A stretch of DNA of 35,361 nucleotides from positions 1 to 35,361 of the forward strand of contig JAILMQ010000234.1 of NCBI GenBank assembly GCA_024692605.1. The letters run 5' to 3'. Every line of letters starts with the position of its first letter. Position 1 is the stretch's first letter. The position numbers and the translations under genes were made by a program. This document shows positions 16,785 through 25,498 of the stretch, one piece after another. Source of the DNA: Eubacterium sp. (GTDB taxonomy: Bacteria > Bacillota > Clostridia > Lachnospirales > Lachnospiraceae). The notes under the pieces are model-generated. The model was not told where the DNA came from, ran no database searches, and saw nothing but the letters and a program-made list of their open reading frames with translations.

Positions 16785-18443
16785 CTAATTTCTGTTGATC
16801 ATTTCCCGTGCACTGGAGATAACACTATCAGTAATGCTTGCTCCACCAAGAAGTCTTGCCAGCTCCATAACCCTGCCTTCTTCATCAAGGCGTCTTATAC
16901 CGGTTATGGTCTTGCCGGAGGTCACTTCCTTCTGTATCACATAAGCCGTATCAGCAGCTGCCGCTATCTGTGGCAGATGTGTGATAGAAAGCACCTGTCT
17001 GGACTCCCCTAGTCTGTGCATCATATTTCCAACCTTCTCAGCGGTTATACCACTTATTCCCACATCAATTTCATCAAATACAAGAGTCGGCGTATCCTCT
17101 GTCTCGGATATAACAGACTTTATGGCCAGCATTACTCTTGAAAGCTCACCACCTGAAGCCGTATCCACCAAAGGCTTCATCTCCTCACCAATATTGGTGG
17201 AAATGTAAAACTCGGCTTTATCTGTTCCATTGGCAGAGAATTTACCCAGCGGTTCGAACTTCATCTCAAATCTCACATCATTGAAATTCAGTTCCTTCAT
17301 AGCATCAGATATTTCTGCACATAAAGCCTTTGCCGCCTTCTTTCTTGAATCGGAAAGCTTAGCTGATGCCTTCTCCAGCTTAGACTTTTGAAGCTCCAGC
17401 TCTTTTTCCAGCTTCTGCTTTGTTTCCTCAAAGGATGAAAGACTATCCTCCTCTTCCTTTAATCTGTCAAGTGTTGCAAGCACATCTTCTATGCTGTGTC
17501 CATACCTTGCTTTTAAAGTATTGATAAGATTAAGTCTATCCTCTGCAGATCTAAGAGTCTCCTCATCGAATTCCATAGATGCTGCATATTCAGAAAGCTG
17601 TCTGTTAAAGTCACTTACAAGTCCCTCTATATCAGCAATCATATTCAGAAGATCCTGAGCACCTTCATCCACATGGTTTAGGCTCTGGATAACTCTTGTT
17701 GCCCTTGATATCTTATTACCTGCTGAGCCATCAGTATCATACCCTGTCAGCTGCAGAGCTTCGCTTGTAAGTTCAGCAACCTCTCTGGAGTTACTTGCCT
17801 TTTTATAAAGCTCCTCCAGTTCATCATCCTCACCTGCATTAAGTCTTGCGGATTCGATATCATTTATCTCATATCTGATATAATCCAGCCTTTTTGCTCT
17901 TTCAGTCTCATCTAAGCATAAAGCCTCCAGCTTTTCCGATACAGCCATGTAATCAGAATAAGCAGCTTTAACCTTCTGCTTTAAATCAGCGATATCTTGT
18001 GAATAACTGTCCACTATCTCAAGATGCTTTGACGATGCAAGCAGAGTTCTCTGCTCATGCTGTGCATGCAGACTGATAAGATACTGAGCCACATTCTTAA
18101 GCTTTCCAACTGTGACTGTTTTGTCATTTATCCTGTTAACGGACCTTCCATTAACAAGCCGTCTGGAGATAAGTACCTCTCCATCCTCTACTTCTATTTC
18201 TTCCTCTTCCAAAAGTCCTGCAACACGACTGTCTACAGAGAAAAGAAGTTCCACAAGTCCGTCCTTTTCCGTATCTCTTAGAAGTGAATTATCAAATCTT
18301 CCTCCAAGACCGATGCCTATTGATCCTATGATAATAGATTTACCGGCTCCCGTTTCACCTGTCATAATGTTCAGGCCTTCGGAAAAATCAATATCTATTT
18401 CATCGATCAGAGCAAGATTTACTATGTGTAAATTAATTAACAT
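16785..18443 (-). CDS. recN: DNA repair protein RecN
   Basis: RecN is an SMC-like ATPase recruited to DNA double-strand breaks. The 552 residues match the family. Walker A is GETGAGKSIIIGSI (residues 29-42). A coiled-coil region (about 150-370) is rich in Glu, Lys and Leu, and the signature is TASGGELSRVMLAIKSV followed by Walker B LVFDEIDVGISG and the switch histidine SITHLPQIAA. It sits right after argR, the usual partner in Bacillota, with GGAGGAATAAAAGGAAAAC before the ATG. I see no SOS box directly upstream, so it is probably read with the housekeeping operon. Confidence 0.96.
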   Translation of the reverse strand: MLINLHIVNLALIDEIDIDFSEGLNIMTGETGAGKSIIIGSIGIGLGGRFDNSLLRDTEKDGLVELLFSVDSRVAGLLEEEEIEVEDGEVLISRRLVNGRSVNRINDKTVTVGKLKNVAQYLISLHAQHEQRTLLASSKHLEIVDSYSQDIADLKQKVKAAYSDYMAVSEKLEALCLDETERAKRLDYIRYEINDIESARLNAGEDDELEELYKKASNSREVAELTSEALQLTGYDTDGSAGNKISRATRVIQSLNHVDEGAQDLLNMIADIEGLVSDFNRQLSEYAASMEFDEETLRSAEDRLNLINTLKARYGHSIEDVLATLDRLKEEEDSLSSFEETKQKLEKELELQKSKLEKASAKLSDSRKKAAKALCAEISDAMKELNFNDVRFEMKFEPLGKFSANGTDKAEFYISTNIGEEMKPLVDTASGGELSRVMLAIKSVISETEDTPTLVFDEIDVGISGITAEKVGNMMHRLGESRQVLSITHLPQIAAAADTAYVIQKEVTSGKTITGIRRLDEEGRVMELARLLGGASITDSVISSAREMINRN

Positions 18444-18497
18444 GTTTTCCTTTTATTCCTCCATGAAGTGTTTGCTTAATCCATTAGGTCAACTGTC

Positions 18498-18956
18498 TCA
18501 ATTCACTTCACGTAATTCTGACATTATTCTATCTATTTCGGCCACGTCTATTACGGCAACAAAAACAGTATCGTCACCTGCGATGCAGCCTGCCACTCCG
18601 GATATATTCATATTATCTATAGCTGCCCCTACAGCCATAGCCATTCCGGAAAATGTTTTCACCACGATAAGGTTTCCGGCAACAGTAATTCCCTGAATTC
18701 CGCCGGAAAAAATCTGTCTGTAGGAATCACTGTCCTGATCCTGCACTCCTTTTATCCCACCATCGGAAACCACATATTTCTGTTTCCCGGGACCCATACT
18801 TTTTTTCTTAAGATGCAGTTCTCTGATATCACGTGATAATGTGGCCTGGGTTGTAACATACCCCTCTTTGGCAAGAGCATTTTTCAGTTCTTCCTGAGTT
18901 CTTATCTCCTGTTCGGAAATAAGCTTCACTATCACTCTTTGTCTGTCATCCTTCAT
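18498..18956 (-). CDS. argR: Arginine repressor ArgR
   Basis: This 152-residue arginine-sensing repressor has an N-terminal winged helix (residues about 1-70) with TQATLSRDIRELHLKK as recognition region. Its C-terminal oligomerisation and arginine-binding domain contains GVAGCIAGDDTVFVAVID, including the arginine-contacting GDD. Length and both domains are standard. It controls arginine biosynthesis and catabolism genes elsewhere on the chromosome; none are in this window. AGAGGT precedes the ATG. It lies between nadK and recN as in many Bacillota, with gaps of about 50 nt on each side. Confidence 0.95.
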   Translation of the reverse strand: MKDDRQRVIVKLISEQEIRTQEELKNALAKEGYVTTQATLSRDIRELHLKKKSMGPGKQKYVVSDGGIKGVQDQDSDSYRQIFSGGIQGITVAGNLIVVKTFSGMAMAVGAAIDNMNISGVAGCIAGDDTVFVAVIDVAEIDRIMSELREVN

Positions 18957-19007
18957 ACTGACTACCTCTTACATCAAACAGTCTGCTATCTTCAGAAGCA
19001 TCTAATA

Positions 19008-19898
19008 TTAATTCCCCAGTTTTCTGGTGAGAATCTCATAAAGACTTGATTCATCCAGCTTAACAAGCAGCAGTTTATCCTTGGATGGTTCAATTTCCAC
19101 AGTATCTCCAACTTCCATACTGATGCTTTCCTCTCCATCGTGGGAAAGAAGTCCCTTACTTGGAGCATCCTTTCTCTTCTGCAGAAGCTCAAGTGTTATA
19201 TGATCATCTGCTCCGAAGATTACACTTCTTCTGGAAAGTGAATATGGAGAAATAGGTGTCATCACCATAAGGCGGGCGTCCGGCTGAACTATGGGTCCTC
19301 CGGCGGAAAGATTATATCCCGTTGATCCCGTTGGAGTTGCAATCATAATACCATCAGCCTCACAGGTGTCAAAATGACTTCCATTCACCAGTATTCTCAG
19401 AGCAATAATTCTAAGAGCATTATCTCTTGCAAGAACGATTTCGTTCAAAGCCTGGATATCTATACATCTGCCACCTTCTGGTGTTGTTCCATCTGATGAA
19501 GTGCCCTCTGACGAAGTTCCATTCAGATGAACCCTGCCGGAAAGCATCATGCGCTCCTCCAGCTCATAATCCCCATTTGAAAGTCTTTCTAACATGGAGC
19601 TTATCTGAGTCACTCCCACTTCAGTAAGGAAACCAACTGTTCCAAGGTTAACACCTATAACCGGTATCTGTCTTCCAGCCAGTATATGAGCCACTCTCAG
19701 GATTGTACCATCACCACCCATCACAATGATAACATCCGTATCCTTCAGGTAGCCTTCAACCCCTTCAGATTCAAGACCCACATACATATTTACCTCAAAG
19801 CCCTTTGCCTTTAAGGCATCATAAGTAAACCCGGACCACTTAAGATCCACGTCCTTAGTCTCATTTACGATTATCAGATACTTTGTACATTTCTTCAT
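19008..19898 (-). CDS. nadK: NAD kinase
   Basis: NadK phosphorylates NAD+ to NADP+. The 296 residues are near the family length. The ATP/NAD motif is VIIVMGGDGTILRVAH with GGDG at residues 61-64. NEIVLARD follows at about 152, and TPTGSTGYNLSAGGPIV at about 189-204 is the signature loop. An unusual tract, GTSSEGTSSDGTTPEGG, sits at residues 127-143 just before the conserved core strand and looks like a short tandem expansion. The start follows AGGTTTACATAA by 2 nt, the 12-mer shared with two other genes. The nadK-tlyA gap is 41 nt and contains a small TTTTGAG tandem on the coding strand. Confidence 0.95.
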   Translation of the reverse strand: MKKCTKYLIIVNETKDVDLKWSGFTYDALKAKGFEVNMYVGLESEGVEGYLKDTDVIIVMGGDGTILRVAHILAGRQIPVIGVNLGTVGFLTEVGVTQISSMLERLSNGDYELEERMMLSGRVHLNGTSSEGTSSDGTTPEGGRCIDIQALNEIVLARDNALRIIALRILVNGSHFDTCEADGIMIATPTGSTGYNLSAGGPIVQPDARLMVMTPISPYSLSRRSVIFGADDHITLELLQKRKDAPSKGLLSHDGEESISMEVGDTVEIEPSKDKLLLVKLDESSLYEILTRKLGN

Positions 19899-19900
19899 AG

Positions 19901-19912
19901 TTATGTAAACCT
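19901..19912 (-). promoter_or_regulatory. AGGTTTACATAA start-site motif, copy 2 (nadK)
   Basis: This is the exact 12-mer, ending 2 nt before the nadK ATG. The upstream sequence has AGTTTTGA, also present in the repeats before xseB, so the two leaders may be related. Confidence 0.6.
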
Positions 19913-19939
19913 ATTTATCAGAGTCTCAAAACTCAAAAA

Positions 19940-20767
19940 CTACTTATCCAAAACCTCATGACTTTCCTTCACCAGATCCTCTGATGATATCCCGGTGGTA
20001 TTCTCACCTGTCCTGAAGTCCTCTGCTTCATCATCAGTCTTTTTTATATACATCAGATATTCAATATTCCCCTCCGGTCCCTTTACCGGTGAAAAATCAA
20101 GTCCAAGTATGTCAAAGCCCTCCTTCATGGTGAAGTCCAGTACATTATCAATAACCTCTACATGCACTGCTCTGTCTCTGACAACACCTTTTTTACCAAC
20201 CTTTTCACGTCCTGCTTCGAACTGCGGCTTTATCAGACATACCACACTTCCATCTGCCCTCAGCAGCTTTCTCAGAGGTGGCAGCACCTTCGAAAGCGAT
20301 ATAAATGAAACATCCACAGAAGCAAAGCTTACCGGCTCATCTATATCCTTGGGCTCCACATATCTGATATTGGTCTTTTCCATACAAACGACTCTCTCGT
20401 CGTTCCTGAGCTTCCAGTCCAGCTGTCCATGTCCCACGTCCACGGAATAAACCTTCACCGCTCCACACTGAAGCATACAGTCCGTGAAACCACCTGTGGA
20501 AGCCCCAACGTCCATACATACATTTCCGGTAAGATCTATAGGAAATGATTGCATGGCCTTTTCCAGTTTCAGGCCACCACGGCTGACATACTTAAGGGTC
20601 TTTCCCCTGACCTCGATGAGAGCTGTCTCTTCAAAGGTACTTCCTGCCTTATCTTCCTTCTCACCGTCCACATATACTATTCCGGACATTATTATCCTTT
20701 TGGCCTTTTCCCTTGACTCTGCAAGATTCTTTTCCACCATCAGGATATCTAATCTCTTCTTACTCAT
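19940..20767 (-). CDS. tlyA: TlyA-family rRNA 2'-O-methyltransferase
   Basis: The 275 residues comprise an N-terminal S4 RNA-binding domain (about 3-60) and a FtsJ-like methyltransferase domain. The SAM site is CMDVGASTGGFTDCML (84-99), and VKVYSVDVGHGQLDWKLRND and LIKPQFEAGREKVGKKGVV follow. TlyA proteins methylate cytidines in 16S and 23S rRNA; older annotations call them hemolysins. The ATG directly abuts the dxs stop. The C-terminal tail after about 245 is acidic and low-complexity. The gene's place between dxs and nadK is standard for Clostridia. Confidence 0.92.
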   Translation of the reverse strand: MSKKRLDILMVEKNLAESREKAKRIIMSGIVYVDGEKEDKAGSTFEETALIEVRGKTLKYVSRGGLKLEKAMQSFPIDLTGNVCMDVGASTGGFTDCMLQCGAVKVYSVDVGHGQLDWKLRNDERVVCMEKTNIRYVEPKDIDEPVSFASVDVSFISLSKVLPPLRKLLRADGSVVCLIKPQFEAGREKVGKKGVVRDRAVHVEVIDNVLDFTMKEGFDILGLDFSPVKGPEGNIEYLMYIKKTDDEAEDFRTGENTTGISSEDLVKESHEVLDK

Positions 20768-22663
20768 TTATGGATTCAAAACCACCTTTATCATTTTATT
20801 ATAGATGCCTTCTGCATCGAGTCCCAGTGACTCCTTCACTCTGGCAACACTTCCGTGCTGAACGGTTTCCTCTTCAATGCAGAAATGTAACAGCTTGCTT
20901 TGGGCTCCCAGCTGGGCCATCTCGTAGCCCACAACTTCACCCACACTTCCACGTCTTACAGCCTCTTCCATAACTGCAATAACTTCAAAATCTTTTATGG
21001 TTTCCCTGATTCTCTCCTTATCAATCGGATTTATAAAACGCACATTGATGAGCTCAGGTTCATAATTGGTTTCTTCCTTAATCCTGTCTCTGACTTCAGC
21101 TGCAGTCCGGACCATATTTCCAACAGCCATAATGGCAACCTTCTTACACTTGGTCTCACCCTTCTGTGAGCTGAAATTAATAATCTCGGATTTACCTTCA
21201 ACAAACTTTACATTTTTATCATCAAGTTCTGTGTAGGCATCTCCCTTAGGATATTTAATACAAACCGGTCCATCTGCCTTAACGGCATAGTCCATGGCAG
21301 CTTCCAGTTCCTTTGCACCCTTTGGTGCTATGACCGTAAGCTTCGGAATACTTCTGAGGTATGCAGTATCATAGATTCCGCTATGAGTCTCTCCATCCTC
21401 TCCCACAATTCCCGAACGGTCTATCATGATGATCACGTGAAGGTTCTGAAGTGCCACATCATGCAGCAGCTGGTCATAGCCTCTCTGAAGGAAGGAACTG
21501 TAGATTGCAACCACCGGAATATATCCTCCCTTTGCCAGACCTGCGGCAAATGTAATGGCATGCTGTTCGGCTATTCCCACATCAAAGGTCCTGTGGGGAA
21601 ATCTTTTCTGGAAAGCCCGGATTCCCGTACCGTAAGCCATGGCGGCAGTAATGGCAACTATCTTGTCATTTTTTCCGCCCAGACTTATAAGCTTCTTTGC
21701 AAAGATATCTGTATAGGAAGGCTTCTCCTTTATCTTAAGAGACTTTCCTGTTTCAACATCAAAAGGTCCTACTCCATGGAAATGCTCCGGATATCTTTCA
21801 GCGAATTTGTAGCCCTTTCCCTTAACTGTCTTGATATGAACTATTACAGGACGGTTCAGCTTAAAGGCTGACTCAAATATCTCAGTCATAGCATCTATAT
21901 CATGCCCATCTATAGGGCCGACATAGGTAATACCCATATCTCCAAAGATTGTTCCCGGAACAATAAGGTTCTTGATGGAATCCTTGGATTTCTTGATTCC
22001 CTTTGCCATAGTCTTACCTACAGCAGGAATATCCTTCAATGCATTTTCCACACTGGATTTCAGTTCGTTGTATTGCTTACCTACTCGGAACTTACTAAGA
22101 CTGCTGGACAGTCCACCAACGTTCTTGGATATGGACATCTCATTATCATTCAGAATTATAAGGCAGTTGGAGTTAAGACTTGTCATCTGATCAAGAGCTT
22201 CGAAAACCATTCCACCTGTCATAGAGCCATCACCGATGACAGCACAGATTTTCTCATTGCTTCCTCTCAGCTCTCTCGCCTTGGCCATACCAAGGGCCGC
22301 CGATATAGAGGTTGAGCTGTGTCCTGTATTAAAGGCATCACACTCCGACTCCGAACTTTTAGGGAAACCGCTTATTCCCCCAAACTGTCTAAGCTTGTAG
22401 AATTCATCCTTACGGCCTGTGAGAATCTTATGGGTATAGGACTGATGTCCTACATCAAAGATCACCTTGTCCTCAGGGAGATTAAGACATCTGTGAAGTG
22501 CGATGGTCAGTTCAACCGCGCCAAGATTAGAGGCCAAATGACCTCCCGTCTTGCTAACATTCTCCAGCAAGAACTCTCTTATCTCACCGGCAAGCTTATC
22601 CAGATCATTTTTACTGATCTTCTTTATGTCATTTTCTTTATTTATCTTATTTAATAATTTCAT
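20768..22663 (-). CDS. dxs: 1-deoxy-D-xylulose-5-phosphate synthase
   Basis: Dxs condenses pyruvate and glyceraldehyde-3-phosphate to DXP, the first step of the MEP isoprenoid pathway, using thiamine diphosphate. The 631 residues are the usual size. HLASNLGAVELTIALHR, IFDVGHQSYTHKILTGR, and the TPP motif IGDGSMTGGMVFEALDQ through ILNDNEMSIS are in place. The second half has YVGPIDGHD, the catalytic-glutamate segment VGIAEQHAITFAAGLA, and DRSGIVGEDGETHSG. The ATG overlaps the ispA stop by 1 nt (TAATG) and the stop abuts tlyA. Being next to ispA it supplies prenyl precursors. Confidence 0.97.
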   Translation of the reverse strand: MKLLNKINKENDIKKISKNDLDKLAGEIREFLLENVSKTGGHLASNLGAVELTIALHRCLNLPEDKVIFDVGHQSYTHKILTGRKDEFYKLRQFGGISGFPKSSESECDAFNTGHSSTSISAALGMAKARELRGSNEKICAVIGDGSMTGGMVFEALDQMTSLNSNCLIILNDNEMSISKNVGGLSSSLSKFRVGKQYNELKSSVENALKDIPAVGKTMAKGIKKSKDSIKNLIVPGTIFGDMGITYVGPIDGHDIDAMTEIFESAFKLNRPVIVHIKTVKGKGYKFAERYPEHFHGVGPFDVETGKSLKIKEKPSYTDIFAKKLISLGGKNDKIVAITAAMAYGTGIRAFQKRFPHRTFDVGIAEQHAITFAAGLAKGGYIPVVAIYSSFLQRGYDQLLHDVALQNLHVIIMIDRSGIVGEDGETHSGIYDTAYLRSIPKLTVIAPKGAKELEAAMDYAVKADGPVCIKYPKGDAYTELDDKNVKFVEGKSEIINFSSQKGETKCKKVAIMAVGNMVRTAAEVRDRIKEETNYEPELINVRFINPIDKERIRETIKDFEVIAVMEEAVRRGSVGEVVGYEMAQLGAQSKLLHFCIEEETVQHGSVARVKESLGLDAEGIYNKMIKVVLNP

Positions 22664-23592
22664 TATTTATCTCTGCCTATCATTGAATTGATTAATTCAA
22701 TCAATCTGTCCGCCGCCTGATTTGCCGGCAGTATACTTTCAAGTATTTTTATTGCATTTTCTGACTTTTCTCTTACATACCGGGATGCTTCCTCAACACC
22801 ATATGCAAGGGCAAATGTATTCTTTTCGTTTCTCGCATCCTGATTAACTTCCTTACCCAGCTTCTCAGCATCTCCGATAACATCCAGAATATCGTCCTGC
22901 ACCTGAAAAGCCATGCCGATACATTCTCCTGCTTCCTCAAGTTTTTCGATAACAGAAGCTTCGGCACCTGCAAGAATCCCACCGATCATCATTGGTGCTT
23001 CAATAAGTGCACAGGTTTTATTTTTATAGATGTAGTCTCTTTCCTCATCACTTATCCTGCTGCCGGAAAGCTGCACATCCAGACCCTGACCGCCAAGCAT
23101 TCCATTAATTCCGGTTTTGGAAAGAAGAACCTTAAGCGCATCACTGAAACTGCTGAGATTTTCTTTCACCTCTGCACCCTTACAGGCAGTTTCATATGCA
23201 TAGTTCAAAAGTGCATCACCTGCAAGTATGGCAGTGGATTCACTAAATTCCACATGAACTGTTGGTCTTCCTCTTCTAAGATTATCATTATCCAGTGCAG
23301 GAAGATCATCATGGATAAGAGAATGTGTATGAATCATCTCAATAGCTGCCATGAAGGGTTTTATCACCTTATCCCCGGCAGTTCCTTCAGATATTATTTC
23401 TGCCTTATCTTCTTTTTCGCCATCTATAATGGCTCTATAGGAAAGATACATAAGTGTGGGTCTTATCCTTTTTCCTCCAGCTGTCATTGCGTAGTTCATT
23501 GCCTTTGCAAGATCCGACGGACAGCCTTCCTCAGATGGAAGAAACTCACGGATAACTTCTTCCACATATTGGTTGATTTCTTTTAAGTCCAT
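22663..23592 (-). CDS. ispA: Polyprenyl (farnesyl/geranyl) diphosphate synthase
   Basis: With the start at MDLKEINQYV the protein has 309 residues. It condenses isopentenyl diphosphate with allylic diphosphates to make short-chain prenyl diphosphates. The first aspartate-rich motif is HDDLPALDND (D95, D96, D101) and the second is FQVQDDILDVIGD (D233, D234, D237). GGKRIRPTL and FSESTAILAGDALLNYAYE also match. The frame stays open 55 codons further upstream into xseB, but those codons overlap xseB out of frame and match no family sequence. The chosen ATG is 1 nt after the xseB stop with GGATGGTGA as ribosome site. Product chain length (C15 likely) cannot be fixed from sequence alone. Confidence 0.93.
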   Translation of the reverse strand: MDLKEINQYVEEVIREFLPSEEGCPSDLAKAMNYAMTAGGKRIRPTLMYLSYRAIIDGEKEDKAEIISEGTAGDKVIKPFMAAIEMIHTHSLIHDDLPALDNDNLRRGRPTVHVEFSESTAILAGDALLNYAYETACKGAEVKENLSSFSDALKVLLSKTGINGMLGGQGLDVQLSGSRISDEERDYIYKNKTCALIEAPMMIGGILAGAEASVIEKLEEAGECIGMAFQVQDDILDVIGDAEKLGKEVNQDARNEKNTFALAYGVEEASRYVREKSENAIKILESILPANQAADRLIELINSMIGRDK

Positions 23593-23593
23593 T

Positions 23594-23812
23594 TTATTCA
23601 CCATCCGCAGATAGAATTTTGATTTCCTTCTCCACACCCTCCAGGTTTTCTTTGCATTTATCAGCAAGTTCAACCCCTTCTTTATAGAGTGCCAGTGATT
23701 CCTGAAGAGAAGTTCCTGACTTGCTGAGGGATTCATTAATCTCCTCAAGTCTAGCAAGGGCCTTCTCTATATCAAATTCTTCCTTGGCTTTTGTTTCCTT
23801 TTTACTTGGCAT
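23594..23812 (-). CDS. xseB: Exodeoxyribonuclease VII small subunit
   Basis: The 72 residues match the very small XseB family. It is a helical hairpin (FDIEKALARLEEINESL, then GTSLQESLALYKEGVELADKC) that binds XseA to form the single-strand nuclease. A Lys-rich N-terminus precedes it. The ATG is 1 nt beyond AGGTTTACATAA, and four 14-bp tandem repeats separate it from xseA. ispA begins 1 nt after its stop. Confidence 0.94.
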   Translation of the reverse strand: MPSKKETKAKEEFDIEKALARLEEINESLSKSGTSLQESLALYKEGVELADKCKENLEGVEKEIKILSADGE

Positions 23813-23813
23813 A

Positions 23814-23825
23814 TTATGTAAACCT
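23814..23825 (-). promoter_or_regulatory. AGGTTTACATAA start-site motif, copy 3 (xseB)
   Basis: This is the exact 12-mer, ending 1 nt before the xseB ATG and directly after the tandem repeat array. In this copy the AGG forms GAGG, a better ribosome contact. Confidence 0.6.
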
Positions 23826-23826
23826 C

Positions 23827-23882
23827 ATTATTCAAAACTTATTATTCAAAACTTATTATTCAATACTCATTATTCAATACTT
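23827..23882. repeat. Four 14-bp tandem repeats at the xseA stop codon
   Basis: On the plus strand, ATTATTCAAAACTT occurs twice, then ATTATTCAATACTC and ATTATTCAATACTT, back to back with period 14. The fourth copy holds the xseA stop codon and last codons, and the array fills nearly all of the xseA-xseB gap. There are no spacers, so it is not a CRISPR array. Confidence 0.85.
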
Positions 23883-25066
23883 TTCACTTCTGAAATAACA
23901 GTACCATCATGGATTGTAAGACTGACTGTATCACCCTTCTTTATCTGCTTAACAGATTCCAGTGGCTTATTTCCTGTTTCCAGATATCCGAAACCACCTC
24001 TTAGCTTAGCCGTTGGAGAAAGTCCGTCGAGCCTGGCAACACCTACTTCGTAACGTCTCAGATAATTCTTAAACTTATTATCCATAGAGTGATGAAGCGA
24101 GTCCGTAAGACTTGCCAGATACTGCTGTCTGTCCCTAAGAGTTTTTTCAGGACTAAGTCTTTCTAGCATATTCTGCTTTTTCTGAAGCTCCAGCTTCTTA
24201 CTCTGCAGAACTGCATTTATATTTCTGTGGAGACTCTGTCTCTCATTTCTTATATTCCTTACTGCAGTCATGACATCAGGTATGGCAAGCTCTGCAGCAG
24301 CTGAAGGTGTGGGTGCCCTGAGGTCTGCCACGTAATCAGCTATAGTGTTGTCCACCTCATGTCCAGTTCCGGATATAATAGGTGTCTTTGCGGCATATAT
24401 GGCACGGGCAACTATCTCCTCATTGAAGGCCCACAGGTCTTCGATGGATCCACCACCTCGGCCGATTATGATGGTATCCAGATCCATCTTATCCAGAGTC
24501 TCGATACCCTTTGCTATGGTGGCAGCCGCTCCATCCCCCTGAACCTTTGCAGGGTACAGATAAAGCTGTACATATGGATTACGGCGCTTTGCGATATTCA
24601 TAATATCCTGGATAGCAGCTCCCGTCTGGGCAGTAACTATTCCCACTGCCTTGGGGAATTTAGGAATCTCCTTCTTTACCTCAAAATCAAAAAGTCCTTC
24701 TTCATAAAGTCTGGCTTTAAGCTTTTCATATTCAGCAAAAAGCTTTCCCTTGGTGTCCTCGTCAGGTGCTATCTTTCTGGCATACAGCTGATATCTTCCA
24801 TCTCGCTCATATACACTTACGCTTCCCTGAACGAAAACCGACTGGCCATCCTCCAGGCGAAACTTTAGGCCGGTAGATACATTTCCCTTAAACATAACAC
24901 AAGGCATGGAACCTGTTTCGTCCTTAAGGGAGAAATAGATGTGGCCCATGCTATGGTATTTGCAGTTTGATACTTCCCCTTTTATAACAATGTTCTTCAG
25001 GAAGTAATCATTGGATATTAGGTTTTTAATATATGTATTTACCTGTCCGACTGTATAATATTTCAC
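23870..25066 (-). CDS. xseA: Exodeoxyribonuclease VII large subunit
   Basis: XseA is the catalytic subunit of exonuclease VII, which degrades single-stranded DNA to oligonucleotides. The 398 residues are slightly shorter than the E. coli protein (about 450) and typical for Bacillota. An N-terminal OB-fold (about 1-100) includes VKGEVSNCKYHSMGHIYFSLKD. The nuclease core has VGIVTAQTGAAIQDIMNIAKRRNP, IIIGRGGGSIEDLWAFNEE and ISGTGHEVDNTIADYVADLRAPTPSAAAE. A coiled coil follows. The ATG overlaps the nusB stop by 4 nt. The stop lies inside a 14-bp tandem array. Confidence 0.96.
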   Translation of the reverse strand: MKYYTVGQVNTYIKNLISNDYFLKNIVIKGEVSNCKYHSMGHIYFSLKDETGSMPCVMFKGNVSTGLKFRLEDGQSVFVQGSVSVYERDGRYQLYARKIAPDEDTKGKLFAEYEKLKARLYEEGLFDFEVKKEIPKFPKAVGIVTAQTGAAIQDIMNIAKRRNPYVQLYLYPAKVQGDGAAATIAKGIETLDKMDLDTIIIGRGGGSIEDLWAFNEEIVARAIYAAKTPIISGTGHEVDNTIADYVADLRAPTPSAAAELAIPDVMTAVRNIRNERQSLHRNINAVLQSKKLELQKKQNMLERLSPEKTLRDRQQYLASLTDSLHHSMDNKFKNYLRRYEVGVARLDGLSPTAKLRGGFGYLETGNKPLESVKQIKKGDTVSLTIHDGTVISEVKSIE

Positions 25067-25452
25067 TGTGCAATAACCCCGGATAAAACACCATTTATAA
25101 ATGGTGCAGACTTTTCGTCGCAGTATTCCTTCGCAAGTTCAACAGCCTCATTGACTGCCACCTTGTCGGGAATATCATCGTCGTATTTGATCTCATAAAC
25201 AGCAACTCTCAGGATTGCAAGCTCCGCCTTACCCATTCGGGTGGTTTTCCATCCGTTACTGTTTTTTTCTATGGATTCATCAATCGTATCAAGTTTTTCT
25301 ATTATGGCTTCAACTTTATCATTGATATAAAGAAGATCATCTTCCTTAACCTTATAGTCCTCAGTAATATCTATCTGAGGCACCTCTTCCCCTTGAAAGG
25401 GCAGCTGAAATATTCTTTTAAAAATAACTTCTCTTAATTCATGTCTGGTCAT
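25063..25452 (-). CDS. nusB: Transcription antitermination protein NusB
   Basis: NusB is a 129-residue all-helical factor that binds boxA RNA with NusE (S10) for rRNA operon antitermination. MTRHELREVIFKRIFQLPF is the family start, and WKTTRMGKAELAILRVAVYEI with VAVNEAVELAKEYCDEKSAPFINGVL is the conserved C-terminal half. AGGAGT lies 8 nt before the ATG. It precedes xseA with a 4-nt overlap and follows the Asp23-like gene. Confidence 0.95.
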   Translation of the reverse strand: MTRHELREVIFKRIFQLPFQGEEVPQIDITEDYKVKEDDLLYINDKVEAIIEKLDTIDESIEKNSNGWKTTRMGKAELAILRVAVYEIKYDDDIPDKVAVNEAVELAKEYCDEKSAPFINGVLSGVIAQ

Positions 25453-25498
25453 CTTTTTTACTCCTGTCTACTTGGAAATGTGATTCATGACGTTTCTT

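Noticed and set aside
23254-23586. A 110-codon plus-strand frame opposite ispA
   Set aside because: It is a shadow frame with no ribosome site and no recognisable protein features.
23593-23757. A 55-codon N-terminal extension of ispA
   Set aside because: It overlaps xseB in another frame and has no family similarity; the ATG at 23592 has a ribosome site and matches the usual start.
23827-23882. A CRISPR-like array
   Set aside because: The 14-bp units are directly adjacent with no spacers, and no cas genes are present.
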